From Agelaius tricolor (Eukaryota > Chordata > Aves > Passeriformes > Icteridae), in NCBI GenBank assembly GCA_023055355.1, contig JALJCS010000029.1, positions 5,146,001-5,210,000 on the forward strand: DNA of 64,000 nucleotides. Reading direction: 5' to 3'. Position 1 is the stretch's first letter. Each line of letters opens with the position of its first letter. Position numbers and translations under genes: made by a program. The notes beneath the pieces were generated by a model. That model made no database searches and was not told the DNA's origin. It was given only the letters and a program-made list of their open reading frames with translations. This document shows positions 46,644 through 57,945 of the stretch, in pieces.

Positions 46644-47137
46644 TGAGGGGAATGAGGGATTTGTGTTTCCAAACCAGCTGTGGGGCTGCTGGGAGATAAA
46701 ACCAGCACTGAGAGATAAAAGAAACAATGGGGAGGATTGCACTGATTGATGATTGGAAAAAGAGATTTGCTTTTACAAATAAACTTTAGGTTTGCTGACA
46801 AATGAAATTAGACATTGAAAGATGAAAGAAACAATGGGGGAAAACCCTAAATTCCATAAGAATTAAAAATTAAAAGATAGGGTTATACATGAGAGGGGAA
46901 TCTCTGGGATCAGGTGTTCTGGGAAGTCTGAACCTCTCAAGTACCTCAGAAATGGGAAAGAGAGAAGGGAAATGTGGCTGGGAAATTGGGATAAAAAGGA
47001 GGCTGAGTCCTCCAAAAATTGCAGAGACCCCAGGGGATGCCCCATGGCCTCTGCCTTGATTGGAATAAAGTCCCAGGACTGCTCTGTCTCCTTTTGGACA
47101 TCATCAACCTCTGGTGTTTGTGGGTGAATTTTCCTGA
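46644..47137 (+). mobile_element. LTR family D, solo copy
   Basis: It starts TGAGGGGAATGAGGGATTTG, contains GGGATAAAAAGGAGGCTGAG and TTGGAATAAAGTCCCAGGAC, and ends near TTTTCCTGA. Flanks CCCTT and CCCTG match in four of five bases, consistent with an eroded 5-base target duplication. It lies 450 bases before the 142-bp array. Confidence 0.88.
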
Positions 47138-47589
47138 CCCTGGCCAAGGCTCTGTGTTCTGAGTGACTGTGCTGCAGTGTACAAACCACATCTCTCCCCC
47201 ACACTGAACCATTTCCATGCCTGACCTCTCTGTCCTTTCCCCTCCCCTCCACCTCTTAAAAATATTTTGCATTTTAAGTCGCTCGTGAAAAAAATGTTTG
47301 AGTTTGGAGCTTTTCCAGGTTGGAGCCTTCACGTCCCTGTCAGCAGAAGCCTCTGAGTTAAGAGAAAGAAATTTGCAAAAATCTGACACCTGCCACTTTC
47401 CATTGAGCTTTGGGTGGAAAATGTCCCTGGCCTCTTCCATTTTTAATGTCAGAGCCAGCCTGGCGGAAAAGATTACCTCAGGTAAAGTCATTGGGAACAG
47501 GAGCTGCTGCCAAAGTCCTCCCTGCTCACTGCTCCTCCTTCCCCAGGGATAATCCTCCTCCACAGGGAGCTGCACACAGCCCCCACTGC
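47138..47589. other. Non-repetitive stretch, nothing recognised
   Basis: A 235-codon minus frame (46946-47653) runs through the LTR and this stretch. It has no domain and is treated as chance. Confidence 0.45.
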
Positions 47590-49745
47590 CAGGATTTCTG
47601 CTCTCAGGGGGGATTGGGAGCCCGGGAACGAATCCTGGTGGGATTCTCCTCACCAGAAAAGGGGCAGTGTCCTCTTGGAAATTCCTTCACAAGAAAAAAA
47701 CATCTCATTTCTGGAGCTGGAAGAGAACAGAAGAGGATTTGTGCTCTCCTGGTGTATTTGGGATCCAGGACCCAACCCTGACAGGATTCTCCTGCGCCCT
47801 CTCTAATTCCTTCACAAGAACAACCAGCTCATGTCAGGATCTAAAAGAGAACAGAAGAGGATTTGTGCTCTCAGGGGTATTTGGGAGCCAGGAATGAATC
47901 CAGGTGGGATTCTCCTCACCAGGAATGGGGCAGTGCCCTCTTTGAAATCCTTCACAAGAAAAACCAGCCCATTTCAGGAGCTGGAAGAGAACAGAACGGG
48001 GATTTCTCCTCTCAGTGGATATTTGTGAGGCCAGAACCCAACCCTGATGGGATTCTCCTCACCAGAAAGGGGTAGTGTCCTCTTTGAAATCCTTCACAAG
48101 AAAAACCAGCTCATTTCAGGATCTGGATGTGAATAGAATAGGATTTCTGCTCTCCTGGTGTATTTGGGAGCCCAGAACCCAACCCTGATGGGATTCTCCT
48201 CACCAGAAAAGGGGCAGTGTCCTCTTGGAAATTCCTTCACAAGAAAAAAAAATCTCATTTCTGGAGCTGGAAGAGAACAGAAGAGGATTTGTGCTCCCCT
48301 GGTGCATTTGGGATCCAGGATCCAATCCTGATGGGATTCTCCTGTGCCCTCTGCAATTCCTTCACAAGAACAACCAGCTCATGTCAGGATCTAAAAGAGA
48401 GCAGAAGAGGATTTCTGCTCTCAGGGGTATTTGGGAGCCCAGGAATGAATCCTGGTGGTGCTCTCCTCACCAAGAATGGGGCAGTGTCCTCTTTGAAATC
48501 CTTCACAAGAAAAACCAGCCCATTTCAGGAGCTGGAAGAGAACAGAAGAGGATTTCTGCTCTTGGGGGTATTTGTGAGGCCAGAACCCAATTTTGATGGG
48601 ATTCTCCTCACAAGGAATGGGGCAATGCCCTCTTTGAAATCCTTCACAAGAAAAACCAGCTCATTTCAGGAGCTGGAAGAGAACAGAACGGGATTTCTCC
48701 TCTCAGTGGGTATTTGTGAGGCCAGAACCCAACCCTGATGGGATTCTCCTGGCCAGGAATGGGGCAGTGTCCTCTTTGAAATCCTTCACAAGAAAAACCA
48801 GCCCATTTCAGGATCTGGAAGAGAGCAGAAGGGGATTCCTGCTCTCCTGGTGTATTTGGGAGCCCAGAACCCAACCCTGATGGGATTCTCCTCACCAGGA
48901 ACTGGACAGTGTCCTCTTTGAAATTCCTTCACAAGAAAAACCAGCCCATTTCAGGATCTGGAAGAGCACAGAAAGGGATTTCTGCTCTCAGTGGGTATTT
49001 GTGAGGCCAGAACCCAACCCTGATGGGATTCTCCTGGCCAGGAATGGGGCAGTGTCCTCTTTGAAATTCTTTCACAAGAAAAAACAGCTCATTTCAGGAT
49101 CTGGATGTGAATAGAATAGGATTTCTGCTCTCCTGGTGTATTTGGGAGCCCAGAACCCAACCCTGATGGCATTCTCCTCTCCAGGAATGGGGCAGAGTGT
49201 CCTCTTTGAAATTCCTTCAGAAGAAGAACCAGCCAATTTCAGGATCTGCTCTCAGTTGGTGTTTGTGAGTCCAGAACCCAACCCTGATGGGATTCTCCTC
49301 ACCAGGAACAGGGCAGAGTGTCTTTGAAATTCCTTCACAAGAAAAAAAACCAGCCAATTTCAGGATCTGGAAGAGAACAGAACGGGATTTCTGCTCTCAG
49401 GGGGTATTTGGGGGCCCAGGACCCAACCCTGATGGGATTCTCCTATGCCCTCTGCAATTCCTTCAGAAGAAAAACCAGCTCATTTCAGGACCTGAAAGAG
49501 AACAGAACAGGATTTCTGCTCTCCAGGTGTATTTGGGAGCCCAGCATCCAATCCTGGTGGGATTCTCCTGGGCAGGAATGGGGCAGGGTGTCCTCTCTGG
49601 AATTCCTTCAGAAGGAAACTCAGCTCATTTCAGGAGTTAGAAGAGAACAGAAGAGGATTTCTGCTCTCAGGGGGCATTTGTGAGGCCAGAACCCAATCCT
49701 GGTGGGATTCTCCTCTCCAGGAACAGGGCAGGCTCTGTGCCCTCA
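47590..49745. repeat. About 142-bp tandem repeat, about 15 units
   Basis: GGATTCTCCT recurs at 47641, 47784, 47907, 48050, 48191, 48334 and onward to about 49704, at 141-144 or about 123 bases. Each unit includes GGGGCAGTGTCCTCTTTGAA, TCCTTCACAAGAAAAACCAG, CATTTCAGGATCTGGAAGAG, AACAGAAGAGGATTTCTGC and GCCCAGAACCCAACCCTGAT. Short units lack part of the GGGGCAGTG segment or carry TGCGCCCTC. The block order is partly repeated (47641-47910 resembles 48191-48460), implying multi-unit duplication. Confidence 0.96.
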
Positions 49746-50641
49746 CTGAAATTCCTTCTGGCTCCTTTCAGGAACCTCCACTTCACAGGGATTTCACAGC
49801 TCTCAAATGCCCCTTTTAGTCTTCAAGGGCAGAATTTCCTTAGGAAAAAGTCTGGTTTGATCCCAAATCTGTAGGATTGTGTATTTTAGCCCTCCCCAGC
49901 CCGGGGTCCAGTAATAATTAATGAACGGCCTCCTCCTCTTCTACATATCAGCACTTCCAGAGCTTTTTTTGTGCTGCAAACTGGGGAGAAAAAAGAGCAT
50001 CTGAGGATCTATCAGAGCTTCCTAGAGCCAGAAAATGATGGGGTATATTCCACATTTGTATAGAGGCTGCTCAGCTTCATGTTTAAATAGATTTGGATTA
50101 GAAGTGAATCTCATGGAAACACTTGGATTCCCTCCTCAGCTCCCTGGAGAGACCAAGATCTCCATCCCAGCAGGGGCTGGAGACCTGACAGGGCAGAATT
50201 CCTGCTCAGGAAGGAGCTCCAGGATCATCAGGGCTGTGCCACCAGGCTACAAGAAAAGCAGACAAATCCAAATTAAACTAATGCTGCCTTGGAGGGGATG
50301 CATTCCTGATTAGGGCTCAGTCCAAAGCCTGAAGGATGCCTAAATCTTACTAGACAACAACCAGGTCACTCAGACATGGAAACCTGGAAGGAACAAGGAA
50401 TTCCTGAAGGAAACTCAGTAACAGAAGAGTTGAAAAATGCTTCCCTTGTTATCTGTACAAGACAGAACAGTTGTGGCATGACTGGAGCAAGATGTTACCA
50501 GGTAGCACAGTAAATAGGGCTCATCTAATTAGTACTGGACTAATTATTTTCAAAAAAACCTTGGTCCTTCTGAAAAAAAAATAGGATTTAAGTTCTGCCA
50601 GAGCTCCCATCCCTGCCAGCACATGGAGAACCCAGCTCTGC
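49746..50641. other. Non-repetitive stretch, nothing recognised
   Basis: About 0.9 kb with no supported gene or element. Confidence 0.45.
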
Positions 50642-51018
50642 TGTCACAGACATCTTTTATGGAAAATCCTTCCCTTAGGATTTTTCCTCCTGAGAAGCTG
50701 AGAGGCCTCAGGAACAAAATGCAAACAATGGTTATCTGCTGCTGTGGAATGCAACAGGTGCATCTGGGATTGGGCTCATGTGGTTGTTTCTGATTAATGG
50801 CCAATCACAGCCCAGCTGGCTCGGACAGAGAGCCGAGCCCCAAGCCTTTGTTATCATTCTTTGCTATTCTGTTCTTAGCCAGCCTTCTGATGAAATCCTT
50901 TCTTCTATTCTTTTAGTATAGTTTTAATATAATATATATCATAAAATAATAAATCAAGCCTTCTGAGCCATGGAGTCAGATCCTCGTCTCTGCCCTCACC
51001 CTCAGCCCCCTGTGAGCA
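50642..51018 (+). mobile_element. LTR family B, full-length solo copy (377 bp)
   Basis: It starts TGTCACAGACATCTTTTATG and contains GATTTTTCCTCCTGAGAAGC, GGCCAATCACAGCCCAGCTG, a TTTTAGTATAGTTTTAATAT stretch and AATAATAAATCAAGCC, ending CCTGTGAGCA. It is the same length as, and inverted relative to, 18852-19228. No target duplication seen. Confidence 0.9.
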
Positions 51019-52022
51019 CCACCATCCTCTGCTTCCTTCCCTGCATGGGCTCTTTGGGTCTTCCTGCAGTCCCTGCTCCCCCCAGGACTCTCCAGGCTGG
51101 CCTGAGCCCCTGGCAGGGCTGGGCACCCTGACTCAGGCAGGAGGAGCCCATGGAGAGGGGTCAGGGCAGGCTCACACAGCCCCTCTCAGCCTAATGGGCT
51201 CCTTTAGCACAACACAAATTCCCTTTTATAATCCAGTCCTCAGAACCGTGCTCCAAGTGCCACTTGGAGCTGAATGTTATAACTTGAATGTTCCAAAATA
51301 GAAGGAAATAAAAGCAAAAGAGATGTCATTCTTTCCTCTCTGATGCTATGAGATACTGGTGCTATTTATTTATTGATGGAGCGCTCTCACTCCAGTCTAG
51401 CAATCTCAACATCTTCATGAATATTTCTGTGCACAGGGGAAGGAGATCCTTCTGCTTCTTGCCTTCCTGCTGGGACCATGAAAAAAAATTGGTTTCCTTT
51501 GAGATGCTGGGCTGTTGTCATTTGGCTGCCAAGGAACAGGAGCAAACTCACCTTGGCTCTCTGCTCTGCCTGAACTCCTTGAAATCCACAGAAATCCAGG
51601 TTCAACGAGCCAGCAAGGTCTTGGAAAAATATTAATTTAATAATGATTCATTCCCAGCATGGCAGGGGCTGTTCCAAACCCTTGAATGGTGACAGGAGGA
51701 GAGGAACAGAACAGGGACTCCTGAGGGTGATTTATCAGCCCCATGTGAAGGAAAAAAAGGGGAATGGGATTCCCTCATGAATGGTGCTGGATGGGTCAGT
51801 CCAACACTGATCTGAAATGGGAATTCCAGCAGGAACCCGGGTCCAGAGTCTCAGAGAGGAGAGAAACAGCTCTGCTGTCAGAAGAGATGAAACCAGAGCA
51901 GACAGGGGCAGCTCCTGCTCAGCTCCTGCCCCTCCTGGGAGGAAAGGGCAGCTCCCTGCTGCCTGGCTGAGCAGTTATCCCAATATTCCCATTATTCCCT
52001 GTGCTATTTTCTGGGTCCCCCA
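51019..52022. other. Non-repetitive stretch, nothing recognised
   Basis: About 1 kb between two LTRs. A 95-codon plus frame (51348-51635) has no recognisable domain. Confidence 0.45.
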
Positions 52023-52407
52023 TGGCAGGAAGGAAAGAGGAATCTGACTCCATGTTCTTAGAAGGCTAATTTATTATTTTATTATATTACATTATATTAA
52101 AGAATACTATACTAAAGAACAGAGAAAGGATATGGATAGAAGGCTAAAAGATAATAATGAAAAATTTGTGACTCTCTTCTCAGAGTCCGACGCAGCATGA
52201 CAGTGATTGTTCATTAAGTTAAAATAATTCACATGAAACCAATCAAACAATGACCAGTTGTTAAACAATGTCCAAACACCTTCCAAAGCAGCAAAACACA
52301 GGAGAAGCAAGGAGATAATTATTGTTTTCATTTTTCTCTGAGGCTTCTCAGCTTCCCAGGAGAAGAAATCCCGGCAAAGGGATTTTCCAGAAAATATGAC
52401 AGTGACA
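52023..52407 (-). mobile_element. LTR family A, solo copy
   Basis: The minus strand starts TGTCACTGTCATATTTTCTG, has AATCCCTTTGCCGGGATTTC, AATAATAAATTAGCC and CATGGAGTCAGATTCC, and ends TTCCTGCCA. The TATA-type region is short here (no pentamer expansion). Confidence 0.87.
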
Positions 52408-52930
52408 ATTCCCATTATTCCCATTAACCCCACTCTTCCAGGCTGCCCCAATGCCCAAACAATTTGCTCAGAGCCCAGAGAAGAGCAGGGGAGCATGAGG
52501 GAAGGAAGAGATGAGACCTTTCCTGCTGTGTCCCTGCCTTTTTATTCCACTGCTCCAGCTCTTGTGAGGGCTGAATTCCATCCACGCCTCCAACACTGGC
52601 AGGGAAACCTCTAAGAGCAGCTCCCTTGTGCTCATTCAAGATTTCCTCTCTCCTCTGCAGTGTCCTCTGGGTTTAAATGGCTTTGATTGGTGCACCTGGG
52701 ACTGTCAGGAGAGGTTCAGGGAACAAAATGCTGATTTGTATAATTATTAGTGAGCAGGAAGCTTCCCAGGTGTCCTTCAGTGAGTGTCACCAGCCCAGTG
52801 GCCACACTGGAGCCCTGATGGGAGCTGAAGGAGCAGCTCTGGGAGCCCTCACTCCTGGCACTTCACATTAAATTAGTAATACCCGTTAAATGGGGATCTT
52901 AGCTGGCATTATTTAAACATAACCTCGCAG
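52408..52930. other. Non-repetitive stretch upstream of the exon-like segment
   Basis: No upstream exon could be recognised. The bases just before 52931 (TAACCTCGCAG) make a usable though pyrimidine-poor acceptor. Confidence 0.4.
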
Positions 52931-53083
52931 GACATCGGCCTGGAGCAGCTGCAGCACTTAGTGAGGGGTGATGCAGCTCAGCCATGCATGAGTGTGCAGC
53001 AGCTCCTCTGGGCCTGGGGCTGGGGCCAGGCCCTGCAGGAGCTCCAGCAGGTTCTCAAGCATATGGACACCCAAACTCATTAA
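52931..53083 (+). CDS. Candidate terminal coding exon, 50 codons plus stop, unassigned
   Basis: A frame starts directly after an AG (TCGCAG/GAC) and runs 50 codons to TAA at 53081-53083. It begins DIGLEQLQHLVRGD and later contains WGWGQALQELQQVLKHM, so it is mostly amphipathic helix-like. It is too short for a gene and has no ATG at its start, but an ATG at 52988 begins the last 31 codons. Two copies at 6067-6174 and 6515-6622 (minus) preserve the last 35 codons with one codon indel, one Trp/Cys change and one synonymous change, whereas the roughly 75 bases after the stop differ at about a dozen sites. That contrast suggests coding constraint. The ending is vaguely like the last helices of death-domain adaptors (LLWxWG followed by a Leu-rich helix), but this is only a guess. 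An antisense family A LTR begins 80 bases downstream. Confidence 0.35.
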   Translation, partial: DIGLEQLQHLVRGDAAQPCMSVQQLLWAWGWGQALQELQQVLKHMDTQTH

Positions 53084-53162
53084 AATCAGGCTGAAAATCA
53101 GGATTTGGTAATGGATTCAATCATTTTTTAACAGGTTTGATATTGCATTTACATTGCCCCCA

Positions 53163-53615
53163 GGTGAAGGAAGGAATGGTGAATCTGACTCCATGTTTTC
53201 AGAAGGTTGATTTATTATTTTATGATACTCTATTATATTAAAGAATACTAAACTATACTAAAGAATACAGGAAGGATACTTACAGACTATATTATATTAA
53301 AGATGTACTAAACTACACTGAAGAATACAGAAAGGATACTTATAGAATGTTAAAAAGATAATAATGAAAACTTGTGACTCTTTCCATAGTCCCAACACAG
53401 CTTGGCACTGATTGGCCAATGAGTCAAAATAATTCACACTAGAAACCAATAAAATAATCACATTTTGGACAAACAATCTTCAAACACACTCCACGTAAGC
53501 AAAACACAGGAGAAGCAAATGAGATCAAATTGTTTTCCTTTTTCTCGGAGGCTTCTCAGCTTCCCAGGAGAAAAATCCTGGGCAAAGGGATTTTTCCAGA
53601 AAATATGAATGTGGC
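53163..53615 (-). mobile_element. LTR family A, copy with internal duplication
   Basis: The minus strand contains CACATTCATATTTTCTGG, AAATCCCTTTGCCCAGGATT, TTGGCCAATCAGTGCCAAG and AATAATAAATCAACC. The segment AGAATACAGNAAGGATACTT with a neighbouring TATATTA stretch is duplicated (about 53255-53345), which lengthens the copy. It is followed on its 3' side (53085-53160) by the same sequence that follows the family A LTR in the 5590-6915 array. Confidence 0.85.
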
Positions 53616-53692
53616 GATTTGAGGCCTTCCATTTGTAGGTACCTTTCTTAAATATCAAGAATCTGAGTTTAGGCACCCAAAAATCTCAGGGA

Positions 53693-53885
53693 TTTCAGGG
53701 AATCTTAAAAGAAATAGAAGGAATATGGAAGGAAAAGGGAAGGAAATAGAAGGAAAATGGAAGTAAATAGGAGGAGACGGGAAGGAAATAGAAGGAATGG
53801 AGAAGAAAATAGAAGGAATATGGAAAAAATATGGAAGGAAGTGGAAGGAATGGAGAAAGAAACAGAATGAATAGGGAAAGAAATA
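53693..53885. repeat. Purine-rich GGAAATAGAAGGAAT-type degenerate repeat
   Basis: About 190 bases are almost only A and G, built of GAAGGAAATAGAAGGAATATG-like words of about 12-24 bases. Confidence 0.85.
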
Positions 53886-56800
53886 GTGAGTGCTGAGCCT
53901 CATTGAAGGGATATTTTCCTGCTGATACCAAATGACTAATTGTGCTTTTATAATCAATTATTGAAGCCTGGATGAGAGAGGAGAGCTCCTTCAGCAACCA
54001 CTGCTTTACAAAGCAGGCTCTGGCTCCCACAAAGTACAAATCAGCCTTTCCTCCAGTGGCTGATTGTGAAAAGAAATCTGTGTCAAGGGTTCTATTTTCC
54101 CCCAACATTTTTTGTTGTCTGTTTTGAGGTTTGTTTGTGTCGTTTGGGGTTTTTACCCCCTTGTGTTCTTGGTGTTTTATTTCAGTTGCCACCCCAAAAA
54201 TGGAACAAAAATGGGTTTTTGCTCAAGAGAATTCAAGTGATGAATGAATTTTTTTTCTTTTTTATCAAGAAGCTGCTCAGATCATTTAAATCGAGTGAGA
54301 GAAGTTTACACAGGGAATCTTGGAGAAGGGACAAAAAGGAATCAGCACCAGAGGGGAGTCAACAGCAACAGTGGGAGTTTTGGGCAGAAAATGCAGCTTT
54401 TGGATAAGTTTTGGGTGGTGGGGACATTAAAACACCACTGAGAAGAGAATGAGCAGCTCTGCAGCACTGGGGAACAGCTCGGGCTCAAGGATGTGATTCC
54501 TTGGAGGAGGAAGGGCAAAGTGAAAGGAATAAATTGATAGAGGGGCAAACAAAACTTCATTTTAAAATAAAGCTTTGAAACTTTAAACCTTCTTTCCAAA
54601 TGAAGTTTTGTTTGGGGGAGGTGGGCAGGCAGCGCAGGGTGCCAGCACTCCTCTGCCTCTCCCTGGGGAGGAATTGATCCCATTAAATGCATCAGGGAAT
54701 TCACAGCAGAGCCAGGGACATCTTCTGTCACACCCCTAATGCACAGAGACAGGCTCAGTGCTGCCTGGCCTGCAGAAAAATGAATTTTTCTCCATTGATT
54801 CGTGTCCTGCTCTGAGAATCAAGGGGGATTTAGGTGCATCATTAAGGAAATCAGGTTTGGTCAAGCGTGTGGGGAAAAGTTCTGGAGGAATCTTGGGATT
54901 TGGTTATGTGGGATGGACAGAGCTGCTCTGTGGGAACTGTGATACCCACCCAATCTAGATTAGAGTTGGATAATCAGGCTATATTAGATAAAAATGCTGT
55001 TTAAAATGTTGTGACACAGGGAGGAAATCAGCTCTGGAGAGGAGGAGCCAAATGCTGCTCCTGTCTCCATCTGAGGCTGGAAGGGGCAAACAAAACTTGG
55101 ATGAAACTGGGTGCACAAAGATGATTTTTGTTCTTTTACTCTCTCTGGATCTATCGAGATTTTGTTTCCAGGACTCAAAGGTCTAGCTTCTGATCTTTGT
55201 TGTCTTGCCATAAATACCTGCAGAGCTCAGTCATCAGCACCAAATTCCTTCAGAGCTTCCAAGAGTTGTGCCCCTCATTGAGAGCTTCATAAATATTTCT
55301 GTATTTCATAAAAAATACAATATCCTGAACTGAAGGTGACCAAAAGAATCACCAAGCCCAGCAGCTCCTGGCTTTGCACAGGGTTTGTTTTCATCCCTGG
55401 AGAGGCTGAGCAGCATTTTATCCCTGATTTTTTTTTGTTAGGGAAAGTATAGAGAATTGGTGTGTGGGTGGAGTAACACAGGGAAAGGAAAGAAAGCTTG
55501 AAAAAGTGGAGTGTGATGTCCCAAACCACAGGCTGGCAGCCTTGCCCATGCTTTGCTGCCTTCCTGCAGGCTTTACAAACACTTTCATAACTGTTCTGAG
55601 GGGAGGAATTTCTGCTCTGCACTCCAAGGCACCGAGGTGGGTAAATCTGCTTTATCTCCCTTCTGCTGAGCAGGCTGGGTGTTTCTTTACGGGGTACCTG
55701 AGGTAATTTTAAACATTTGCTCCTTTGCATGAGGGTGAAGCTGAAGCTGGGCTTTAGAGGTGTAAAGGTGTCTCTTGTGTGCCTTAAAATGCCCTTTGGG
55801 AGGGAGTTCAAACTCACTCCCCGCAGCCACCAATTTCTGCTTGATTGAGCTTTGCCCTCATCGGTGAAGCGCAGCTACGACAAGAAATTAAATCAGTTTT
55901 TAGGGGATTTCTTTCCCTCCTAAAAACACAAAAAGAAAACCACGCAGCAGGAAGAGAGAGGGTTCAGCAAGCCTGAAATCTCCAATTTCCAGTGCAGAAA
56001 AGAGCCCAGAGCTAATGCATCCAGGGGAGCGTGTTTGTCCTCCTGAGGAGCTTTTTCCAGGACTCTCCCTCCAACCCCTGAGTGTCAAATCTGATTTTTT
56101 TTTTTTCCATGCTGGATTTTTTTTTCTCTTTTTTTTTTTTTTTTTTTCTTGCCGCCTCCAAACTTAACTGTTTTGCCACTGGAGAAATCCTCTTGTTTCT
56201 CTGTTAAATATCTGTATTCTATGCTGGAAATCAAGCTCTACCTCACCCACATGACTGGTCTTCACTATTAATCCCAGCTGATGGCAGGGAGGGGCTCTAG
56301 TGGGAGGCAGCCATGTGGTGAACATTGAGCTCAGTGTTTTCCCCCTGCTTCTCTCCTCTCCAGACAGGCAAAATTGTTCTGTGCTGCCGTGGATGTGAAG
56401 TCCTCTCCGTGCTGCTTCTCCCCCAGAAACTCCCAGGGCCTTGAATCTGCAGCCCTCAAAAAACAAAAAAAAAAGAAATCTGGCTGGATCTGGCTGGAAG
56501 ATGGAGCAGGGGATGAATAGCAGGAGGGAAGAAAGAGTGAAGTTGGTGATTTTTCTGGCACATGGATGCAATTACACTCAGTGCATTCCAGAGGCGTTCC
56601 TGTGAATGCTCTGCAGGTCTGCCTGCTGTCCTTGGGAGAGAGAGGAAGAAAAAAGGAGGACAAGTCCCTCTTGCTGGGAGACGGAATGTCTGCATTTTCA
56701 ATCCTCTTCTTAGGTAGGTTGGCTTTTTTTGGTGTTGTTTGCTTTTTATTTAATCAAACTTCCACCGGTCTGCTCCGTGTGCCTGAAATTCATCGCTGGC

Positions 56801-57678
56801 GAGTTGGAGAAAAGGGCTTTGTAATGAGGAAACTTTTGTGGAAAACTGTGAATTTCAGTGGTGTTTGAGCTCTGATCCTTTTCTGGTTGCTTTATGAGCA
56901 GGTTGACAGCCAGAGATCTCTGATTAATCCAAATTAATTTTAAAAAGTGCTGGTCAAACAGGCTCATTTGGGAACGTGTGTTTGTTGTTTGAAGAGAGCA
57001 GCGCTTTCCAGGGATAAAGGAGAGAGGGGCTTGGAGCTCTTGGGCAAAGCAAGGTTGAATAAAATGTCTTTGTTTCAGGCAGAGTGTCAAATTTGTGTAA
57101 CTGTGTGGAATTGTTGGGCACTGAGCGTTCAGATGTTGAAAAGAAAAAGGAGTTATTGTTTGCAAGGGGTGGCTGAGATTAGAAACAGATGTGCTGGAGT
57201 GCAGCAGGGGGAGAAAGGGATGAGAGAAGGGGGAAGGAGAGAGAGAAAAGAGAGAGGGGCTGATTTGTTGAGGAGGAGAGAACGGGAAAAGAGGAAAGAG
57301 GGAAAAGAGAGTGAAGGAAAGCTGGAGGGAAAAGAGTTGGCAGCCCTGAGGTGTCTGAGGGGCTCCTGTGCCTCCCTCTGCTCGCCCCGTGCTGCTGACA
57401 GCGCCAGCCCTGCCTGGGCAAACCCTGCCCCTTCCAGGACCCGCTGGGGCCTGGCCCAGGTGTGGGCCGGGCTCTGCCTCCCTGCCAGGAGCTGGGGCAG
57501 GGGCACGGCAGAAATGGGGTTCTTGAACAGCTCCAAGGGATTGTGGCAGGCAAAGCCCAGGTCAAGGCTCCCAGGTGTGGGATGTGGACTGGAGAGGGAG
57601 GTTTGGTGATCAAATTCAATCAATTTGTGCAGCTGCTGATAAATGGAGAAGTGGCTTTGGCCCTGGGGATTGGGAAGC
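53886..57678. other. Longest largely non-repetitive stretch (3.8 kb)
   Basis: No CR1, LTR or tandem array could be recognised apart from a T-rich tract at about 56094-56150 and a GAGAGGGAAAAGAG-like purine stretch at 57230-57320. A weak first-exon candidate (ATG at 56686, donor after 56713) is discussed in the findings. The frames of 165-220 codons here show no domain. This is the best place to look for a real intron or gene-flanking region. Confidence 0.45.
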
Positions 57679-57945
57679 TTTTCCTCTGTGGGGCCCTGAG
57701 GTTTTTTTTCCTCTGTGGGGCCCTGAGGTTTTTTTTCCTCTGTGGGGCCCTGAGGTTTTTTTTCCTCTGTGGGGCCCTGAGGTTTTTTTTCCTCTGTGGG
57801 GCCCTGAGGTTTTTTTTCCTCTGTGGGGCCCTGAGGTTTTTTTTCCTCTGTGGGGCCCTGAGGTTTTTTTTCCTCTGTGGGGCCCTGGGGTTTTCCTCTG
57901 TGGGTCCCTGAGGTTTTTCTCTGTGGGGCTCTGAGGTTTTCTCTG
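57679..57945. repeat. 27-bp minisatellite, 7 perfect plus 3 shorter units
   Basis: Units are GAGGTTTTTTTTCCTCTGTG plus GGGCCCT, identical seven times, then shortened at the right end (GGGGTTTTCCTCTGTGGG). The period of 27 opens all frames: CGALRFFFL on plus, APQRKKNLR or GPTEEKKPQ on minus, inside a 312-codon minus frame. Confidence 0.97.

Noticed and set aside
47590..49745. CRISPR-like repeat/spacer organisation
   Set aside because: Units are long (~142 bp) and repeat along their whole length. There are no unique spacers and the genome is eukaryotic.
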